Source: Alopecurus myosuroides
Lineage: Eukaryota > Streptophyta > Magnoliopsida > Poales > Poaceae
Direction of reading: 5' to 3'
Length of the DNA: 64,000 nt
Assembly: GCA_028641055.1 (NCBI GenBank)
Contig: CM054063.1
Coordinates: forward strand, 173,586,697 to 173,650,696
How positions within the stretch are numbered: position 1 is the stretch's first letter; the number at the start of each line of letters is the position of its first letter. Made by a program: the position numbers and the translations under genes. Shown piece after piece: positions 56,889 through 64,000 of the stretch. The notes beneath the pieces are model-generated. The model did no database searches. It was not told where the DNA came from and saw only the letters and a list, made by a program, of their open reading frames with translations.

Positions 56889-59603
56889 AGCATGCCCAAG
56901 CTTAGTTCCTACTCGTCCTCGAGTAGGTAAACGATAAAACACAATAATTTCTGAGGTGACATGCTACTAACATAAACTTGATAAAAAAATGTAAAAGCAT
57001 ATGTAAGCTGAGACCATAGAACTTTAAACACAAACATGATAAATAGAACTTTAATAATAAAGCATAGAAATCACTTTGCATCATGAGAAGTATCTCAAAT
57101 AAAAGGTCATGAATAAAAATGCAAACACATATATATGTTTGTTTCAAGTATAGAGAAAGCATGGAAAAGTGATATTTCGCTAGTCCTTAAGAGTGGGGCA
57201 AAACATAAATGCCAGGACACCTTCAAAGTTCATGTGGAAGACAAGAGCAAATAATTTGAGAACAAGCAATAACACATCATGAATCAATTAATAATGTTTC
57301 TGGGACAAATGCACATAAAACTCATAATGGCAAAAATTCTCTCTCAACTATGCATAAAGTTAGAAGATGGAGACTCAACATAAAGTAAAAGAAAGGCCCT
57401 TCGCAGAGGGAAGCAGGGATCACTCATGTGCTAGAGATTTTTATTTTATTAAACAGAGGTATTAAAAGTTTGACACTCCTCCCATCCATGTTTCACAAAG
57501 CATGGCTAACCGAATCCTCGGGTGCCTGCCAACAATCACATACCATGGAGGAGTGTCTATATTTTGGGAGATGTATGCTAATGTCAACGAATGGTAAAAA
57601 AAATACAGTACGTCACAAGCCAACTAGATTCCACAAGAGCGGCTCCCATATGAAGGACGCAACTGGTATAGAAGGTCATCCCTCTTTCTCTTTTGTTTAC
57701 ACAATTATGCTTTGACTGATAAATAAAGGGCAAAAATAGTGAAGAGATTTTGTGTGTATTAATTTGGGGCTGGGCACCCCGCTGCCAGCTCTTCTATCAT
57801 TTGGATAAGCGGATGAATCCACTAGTCCAGGGTGTGAAATCCAATCAACAAGTGAGATAATGATTATCTATTTACGTCCTCATGAGCAAAAACAGAAACA
57901 TAAAGCATGAGTAATTTTTTGAATGTTTTAAAGGTATCACATGAGCAATTTACTTGGAGTGGCAGTTAAATACCACATGTAGGTAGGTATGGTGGACACA
58001 ATGGAAAAACTTGGTTTTAGGGAGTTGGATGCACGAGTAGAGCTCGTACTCAGTACATGTGGAGGCTAGCAAATGACTGGGAGCGACAAATCAAGAGAGC
58101 ATAAGAGCCATAATCATGCATACCGACATAAACATCATTAATTAAAGCATAAGAGGTATCACAAGTTCAAAAACTAAATTTTCATAGAGGCTATTTGTGA
58201 CTGGTTCATATTCATAAACATGGTGTGAGCATGGCCAAGTCAACCAAATAAAACATTCGAAAGAGAATACCATAAATTTATGCTTCAACATGACAAGAAC
58301 AACTCATGAATCTTTCAATGGCACATTCAAAACTCTTGGCTATTTGAGGCTAATCATTCTGCTCAACAACCACAAGGATTTAAAACTAAAATAACATCTA
58401 GCATGATACGAAAAATTTCTAGCCACGGTCTATACAAGCTTCTACTTGCACCTTAAAAATTCTACTTCAAGCAGCAGTTTATTTTCCCAACAAGCACCAT
58501 ACAAGATATGTTTTAACAAAATCTCTCAAAATTCTACAGCAATCAAACATGAGATCACTCACATAACACTACTAAAACTAACAACTCTTAGATAAGAGAT
58601 GCATGCAAAACAGGAGCTAAATAAATGCAGCAGCCAGACAAAGATTAAGAATACAAAGTATTCCCATGAAAAAGCGGAGCGTGTCACTCTCCAATAGAAG
58701 AATGCTGGGGTACAACCAAGCTTATTGCAAAAATAAAAATAAACTGAAAGCAAAAAATAAAATACGCTCCAAGTAAAGCACATAAGATGTGACCGAATAA
58801 AAATATAGTTTCACTAGAAGTGACCTGATAATTTGTCGATGAAGAAGGGGATGCCTTGGGCATCCCCAAGCTTAGACGATTGAGTCTTCTTGGAATTTTC
58901 TGGGATGTACCTCCGGGGCATACCCAATCTTAGGATTTTCACTCTTCTTGATCACGTCATATCATCATCTTCTCTTGACCCTTGAAAACTTCCTTCACAC
59001 CAAACTTCTCACAATCTTCATAAGAAACGTTAGTCCAATCGAAATAATAAATTCACATGGTTCAGTTTCAACACAATACTAACGCTCATAAACACATTAG
59101 CTACTGTCACAACTTCTTCTAAAACTCTTTTTCTCAAAATAACACCAAATAAAAGATATTAAGATGCAAATGCAATTATTGGCAGAAATCTGTTAAAACA
59201 GGACAGCATGTAAAGATGATTTTTTTTGAAAATCTTATGTTGCTCAAATCAAAAAGTTTTCAACTAAGAAAAGTTGTGTATATATCCCAGTATTACGACA
59301 AAAAAAACTCAGGTCATTTTGAATTTTCTGCGATTTTATACGAATTTAACAGTGGACAGCAGAAATCTGTTTCCTGCGCAGAAATCCGAAATATAGTCTC
59401 AAATTCCACTAGAGCCTTTACTTGGCTCAACAAAGACACAAAAGAAAAGATACATAGGGGTTTCTAAGTTAATACAAAACACCCAGGTGCAAATAAAACA
59501 AGAAAAAACCCGATGGAAAACGGGTTTAAAACGGAGAAATAAAACGGGTTGTCTCCCGGTAGCGCTTTTCTTTAACGCCTTTCAGCTAGGTATAGAAAGT
59601 AAC
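56889..59603 (-). other. Noncoding 3' internal region, copy a
   Basis: About 2.7 kb without a gene. Terminal purine tract (minus strand AACTAAGCTTGGGCATGCT) at about 56907-56889. Part of it (about 57200-58090) resembles the untranslated region of the minus pol-less element (39050-39780), and AAGCTTGGGG words recur at 58860-58875. Confidence 0.6.
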
Positions 59604-60320
59604 TCAAGTATTTTCAAGTGAAGCAGAAACATTTGTAACTTCCTCTAAATCATTATTTGCAGCAATAGGCACTCTAGGTGTTTCTGAAGATTCAACATGA
59701 AGGTCACTCTTAGTTTCATTAATCGTTTTAGCAATTTTCAGCACATATTGAGATTTGGGTTTAGTTATCTTGGGAACATACATGAATCTTTGATCTTTTC
59801 CCACAAAGGATTTCTCCTTTTTGAATTTAAGAGATGAAAAAGTTGAGCTTAAAGTTCCCATAGCCTCCTCTAGTTTACCAATCCTAGAATTTTGATCATC
59901 ATGAGTGTTGCCAGCTTCTAGAGCAGTGATTCTTTTATCAACAATTATTATTAATTCATTAACTTTGCTAGCATTATCAAGGAAAATTGGTAAGTTCATT
60001 TCCAAAGAGTTTAGTTTATTAATAACATCCTCCAAAGTGGTCTCAGTTTTAACAGTTATAGTGGGGGGCACTCCTACCAAACTTTCAATCAAATTGAAGG
60101 CTTCCAAGGCAAGAGTTCCTAGAAAATTTCCACTCGTAAGAGTATCTAACACATATCTATACCAGCCAGTAGTACCAACATAAAAATTCCTCAGGAGTAT
60201 AAAGGTAGAATATTTTTTTGTACACCTATTATGAGCATTGTGCATTCTATACCAAGCATCTTTCAAACTCTCTCCCCCCTGTTGCCTAAAAGAATGAACC
60301 TCAACTTCAGGAATACTCAT
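59604..60320 (-). pseudogene. Short gag-like ORF
   Basis: From ATG 60320 (MSIPEVEVHSF) about 238 codons to 59604. QQGGESLKDAWYRMHNAHNRC and the following FNLIESLVG resemble the second half of a Ty3/gypsy gag capsid domain; the N-terminal half is missing. Then a coiled-coil stretch (KLNSLEMNLPIFLDNASKV, ITALEAG, GKLEEAM) and RFMYVPKITKP, ending in a stop. The open frame extends upstream to 60737 through PBS and LTR only by chance. No protease or pol follows, so it is non-autonomous. Confidence 0.65.
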
Positions 60321-60482
60321 TCTAGCAAAATAAAAGCAAGCAAATAAATAACAGCTATGAAGTAAACTATTTTGTGTGTTTTTGATATAAAGAAGCAAAA
60401 CAAGACAAAAAATAAAAACAAGACAATAAACAAAATAAAGAGGTTCAGAGTGAGAGACTCCCCTTGCCAGAAGACTTCTTTC

Positions 60483-60500
60483 TCCCCGGCAACGGCGCCA
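60483..60500 (-). other. Primer-binding site, tRNA-Asp type
   Basis: Exact TGGCGCCGTTGCCGGGGA on the minus strand, 11 bases from LTRb. Confidence 0.88.
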
Positions 60501-60511
60501 GAAAAAGTCCT

Positions 60512-61901
60512 TGATGCTGGCAAAGCGTGTTGGGAACCTGATGTCTACGCACGCTTCTATTCTTGTAGATAGTGTTGGGCCTCCAAGTGCAGAGGTTTGT
60601 AGAGAACAACAACAAGTTTCCCTTAAGTGAATCACCCAAGGTTTATCGAACTCAGGGAGGTAGAGGTCAAAGATATCCCTCTCAAGCAACCCTGCAATTA
60701 AGATACAAGAAGTTTTGTGTGTCCCCAACACACCCAATATACTTGTCAGTTATATAGGTGCACTAGTTTGGCAAAGAGATAGTGAAATGTGAGTAATATG
60801 GATGGTTATAAGTAATAATAGCAATCTTAAATAAATATGACAGCAAGCAAACATGTAGCATAACATGCGTGAAATGGTGTTTCAATGCTTAGAAACGAGG
60901 CCTAGGGATCCTACTTTCACTAGTAGACACTCTCAACAATGATCACATAATTGAATAACTAAATATCTTATCTTCACTATGATACTCTTAACCCTCTCCG
61001 GCTGGATAGGCTGCAAAAAGCATTCCTTGAAGTAACCATTCCCATGTCCAGTTAACCCCACGCTGTCACTATGAGAGCCCTAGAAGGTACTAGAAAAACA
61101 CCATAATTCATAGAGGAGACACACACGATGTGCACACTGTCACCTTCACACCACGGGACAAGGTGACTCCAAAGTTCATATTAATAAAACACTTGAGTTG
61201 CACAAGATGAAGAGTAACATCTACTTATTCAACTAGATTACAAAGCTCACGATCATATATAGATCACACCATGGGAGAGAGAGATGAACCACATAGCTAC
61301 CGTAGAGCCCTCAGCCTCAGGGGAGAACTACTCCCTCCTCATCATAGGAGACAACAACGGCGATGGAGATGGCGGTGGAGTCGGTGGATATGGTTCCGGG
61401 GGCACTTCCCCATCCCGGCAGGGTGCCAGAACAGAGATCTGTCCCCGAAACTTGTCGGTAGCGGCGGAGCTATGGATGTATTTTGCGGAAAAGGTCGATT
61501 CTTCTAGGGTTTATGCCTCGTGGAGTATATATAGGCGAAAGGGCGATGCCAGGGGGTGGCCAGGGAGCCCACACCACCGGGTGGCGCGGCCAGGGGGTGG
61601 TGGTGCCACCCTATGGTGTGGACATCCTGTGTTCCCCCTCCGGGGCTCTTCGGGACTTCTGGATGCTTCCGGGACTTCTAAGACTTCTGGCTGTCGAATC
61701 GTCCAATTCCGAGAATATTTCTAGAACAAATTTTCTGAAACTAAAAACAGCAGAAAACATGAACTGGCTCTGTGGCATCTTGTCAATAGGTTAGTCCCGG
61801 GAAATCGATAAAAATGACATAAAGTGTAAGGAAAACATGTGGGAAAGAACATGGAAACAACATGGAACATCATAAATTAAGGATACGTTTATGACGTATC
61901 A
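60512..61901 (-). repeat. LTRb (1.39 kb)
   Basis: Minus strand TGATACGTCATAAACG...CCAGCATCA. GC-rich box at about 61555-61625. Followed on the right not by flanking DNA but by another internal region. Confidence 0.8.
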
Positions 61902-64000
61902 AGCATCCCCAATCTTAGTTCCTAGTCGTCCTCGAGTAGGTAAACGATAAAACAAAATAATTTGTAAGGTGACATGCTACCACACAATCTTGATCATAAT
62001 ATGTAAAGTAGAGCATGTAAACTAGGATCAAATGAACTAAAGCTATGATCTATATTTGATATCAACAAGTAATGCATAAACAAATAAGAAGAAAGAAGCA
62101 AAACTTTTAATGAATAAATACTAAAAGACTATCAACCGTGCAAAGTTTATTAGAGATGATTTAAGCTTTCAAGAACAACAATATCATGCACGTCAAACGA
62201 TCTTCACAACCCCTGTTAGGATCAAGTCAAGCTTTCCACACGATGCAATGCTTGAATCTTAAACTATTTGCGCACAAAAAACAAGCAAGTGTTTTGCGTT
62301 GGTCCCTGGCACCGGGGTGTTATGGCAAAGTGAACATTATGGGGGGGGGGGTTTGGAAGGTCAATGGAAGAAAGTCTCACAAAGCTGAAAGTGGTCATTA
62401 GACAAGAGAAAGTCTTACAACCGAAGCTATGCAAGGAGTAGGGATTGCCACACAACGGATGCACATAGAGCTATAAGTGTATGAAAGCTCTCCAATGGAA
62501 CTAGTGGGGGTGCATCCAACTTGCTTGCTCACGAAGACCTAGAGCTCATTTGAGGAGGCTCGTCATTGGAATATACAAGCCAAGTTCTATAATGTAAAGT
62601 TCCCCACATAGTTATGAATGAATAATAATATGAAAACTTTCTCCAAACTGAAGTATTGGTGCTAAACATGAAGCACAAGTGTGGTATATACAGGATAGTG
62701 ATGCGCTCCCTCTCTCTTTATTCTCTCTTTGGCCCATTTTTTTTCTTTTTGGGCTTTTTCATTTTTATTTTATTTTATATATCCTCACCGGTAGGGGAAA
62801 CATCCTATATTACAATGAATCATCACACTTTTAGTTATCATAACTCATAATGGAATATCTCTGATGTATCCAACTGCATGCTCCTGCCAGTGTAGCAGTA
62901 TGCATAAATAGCCATGAAGCTCATCATCAAGTTACATAATGGAGGTGGATGTTATGCAGCAATATATCTCGGAATGGCTATGGAAATGCCATGATAGGTA
63001 GGTATGGTGGCTGTTTTGAGGAAGAATATATGAGCTTATGTGTAGGAGAACAAAGTCCTCCCACGGGATTTGGATGCACTGGCGAAGTTTGCACCAACTC
63101 TCAATGTGAGAAAGGGCAATGCACAGTACCGAATAGGCTAGCAAATATGGATGGTGGAAGTGCCAGGAACCGCAACATAGACTCACAAGTTAAAATATTA
63201 CAACAAGCAAATCATCTTACAAGGCACAGTGCAAATCACTCCAAGAGGGTCTGTGGAAGTGACAAGTCACTGTTATCTACGCCGACCGTAGGGCGTAACA
63301 AAAGGCCGATTGAAAATGTATCACTCATAGCAATCATATACCATTGTTTCTATCAACTGACAATTTAAGTGTGGCACAGTTTCAAGTTTCTTAGAGCAAC
63401 CATTAAAAGTTTATACTTACTAGTCCTTCCCGTTTATCCATTAAGCAAATTAACATCTCAAAACAACATCAATGATTCAAGTGAAGCAGTTTAGTGATCT
63501 ACAAGACCATGCAATCTTTTCAACTATACCAACTATCACAATAGCATTCCTATTTCCAAGAAAACACGCATATGAGAACCACCTAACTACAAATCTAACA
63601 ACTCTGAACAAAGGATGCATGCAAAACAAGAGCTAGAAGCACTAAAATATCTAAGCATGAATACTCAACAAATATAAGTGAAGCACAAGAGTATTCTAAC
63701 GAAAAAGCGGAGCGTGTCTCTCTCCCAAACAAATATGCTAGGATCCAACTATTTATTACAATAAAAAAAACCAAACAAACTGAAACAAAAATAAAAGACG
63801 CTCCAAGTAAAGCACATAAGATGTGACCGAATAAAAATATAATTTCACTAGAAGTGACCTGATAATTTGTCGATGAAGAAGGGGATGCCTTGGGAATCCC
63901 CAAGCTTAGACGCTTGAGTCTTCTTGGAATTTTCTTGGATGTAGCACCGGGGCATCCCCAAGCTTAGGCTCTTCACTCTTCTTGATCGTCCTCTTCTCTT
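61902..64000 (-). mobile_element. Second internal region, copy b, running off the window
   Basis: Its first about 90 bases and its part from about 63590 to 63990 match 56889-56980 and 58550-58960, but the middle (62100-63500) is different. It includes an 11-base G-run at 62341-62351. No gene supported. Purine tract with AAGATTGGGGATGCT on the minus strand next to LTRb. Confidence 0.6.

Larger units (their letters stand above)
55303..61901 (-). mobile_element. Gag-only minus-strand LTR element with mismatched LTRs
   Basis: LTRa 55303-56888, internal 56889-60511, LTRb 60512-61901. tRNA-Asp PBS at 60500-60483 next to LTRb, so LTRb is the 5' LTR. Only a gag-like frame is present. The two LTRs share the U3 side and the last 30 or so bases but not the middle and U5 part, so they are not a simple pair. 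Expected left duplication GATCC (55298-55302). Confidence 0.72.

Noticed and set aside
60321..60737. Upstream extension of the gag-like frame
   Set aside because: It runs through PBS and LTR, so the open frame there is accidental.
62341..62351. Run of 11 G
   Set aside because: Probably slippage or a sequencing-prone homopolymer; not next to an LTR boundary, so not called a polypurine tract.

Overview
The window is a pure transposable-element landscape from a large, repeat-rich grass genome, probably a Pooideae/Triticeae-type cereal. I base that on the LTR styles, on primer-binding sites (PBS) matching plant tRNA-Asp, tRNA-Lys and initiator tRNA-Met, on an Athila-like protease/pol frame, on a Tat-clade Ty3/gypsy element with an antisense extra gene, and on LARD-type elements with 4.5-kb LTRs. 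I see no host protein gene, tRNA, rRNA or CRISPR array. Family names are from memory and were not checked against a database.

Layout, left to right. (1) 1-3780: the 5' end of an Athila-like element on the minus strand (LTR 2262-3780, tRNA-Asp PBS, gag, protease, start of the RT region). Its gag-pol frame is open to the window edge apart from one TGA. (2) 3781-4140: an unassigned fragment. (3) 4141-37276: a LARD-like non-autonomous element in a tandem LTR-internal-LTR-internal-LTR array (LTR0 4141-8103 plus 27281-27561; internal 27562-29172; LTR1 29173-33709; internal 33710-35319; LTR2 35320-37276, cut off). Each LTR carries a 53-bp minisatellite with a different copy number. (4) 8104-27275, nested in LTR0 with target-site duplication CAAGT: a 19.2-kb Tat-like Ty3/gypsy element on the minus strand (gag, protease, RT, RNase H, integrase, with lesions). 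It also carries a large gene on the opposite strand that resolves into eight exons with consistent splice phases. The last exon of that gene is split by (5) 14629-18709, a 4.08-kb element with 536-bp perfect-looking inverted arms, TG...CA ends and a 5-bp duplication (GCCGC).

(6) 37277-47011: an Athila-like element without pol on the minus strand, nested in LTR2 (3' LTR 37277-38666, ORF2, protease remnant, gag). A 2.36-kb small LTR element (44577-46935) sits in its gag. (7) 47012-55302: a plus-strand copy of the same pol-less family, inserted into the gag of (6), so (6) and (7) form a multi-kilobase inverted repeat. (8) 55303-64000: inserted into the 3' LTR of (7), a minus-strand mosaic LTR(a)-internal-LTR(b)-internal array with only a short gag-like ORF, running off the right edge.

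The insertions record a time order: the LARD array is older than elements 4 and 6, element 6 is older than 7, 7 is older than 8, and element 4 is older than 5. Almost all elements are non-autonomous or broken; only the Tat-like element has a full set of pol domains. The observations I rate highest are the intron-rich antisense gene, the inverted-arm element with integrase-style ends, the pol-less family present as inverted copies, and the stepwise minisatellite in the LARD LTRs.
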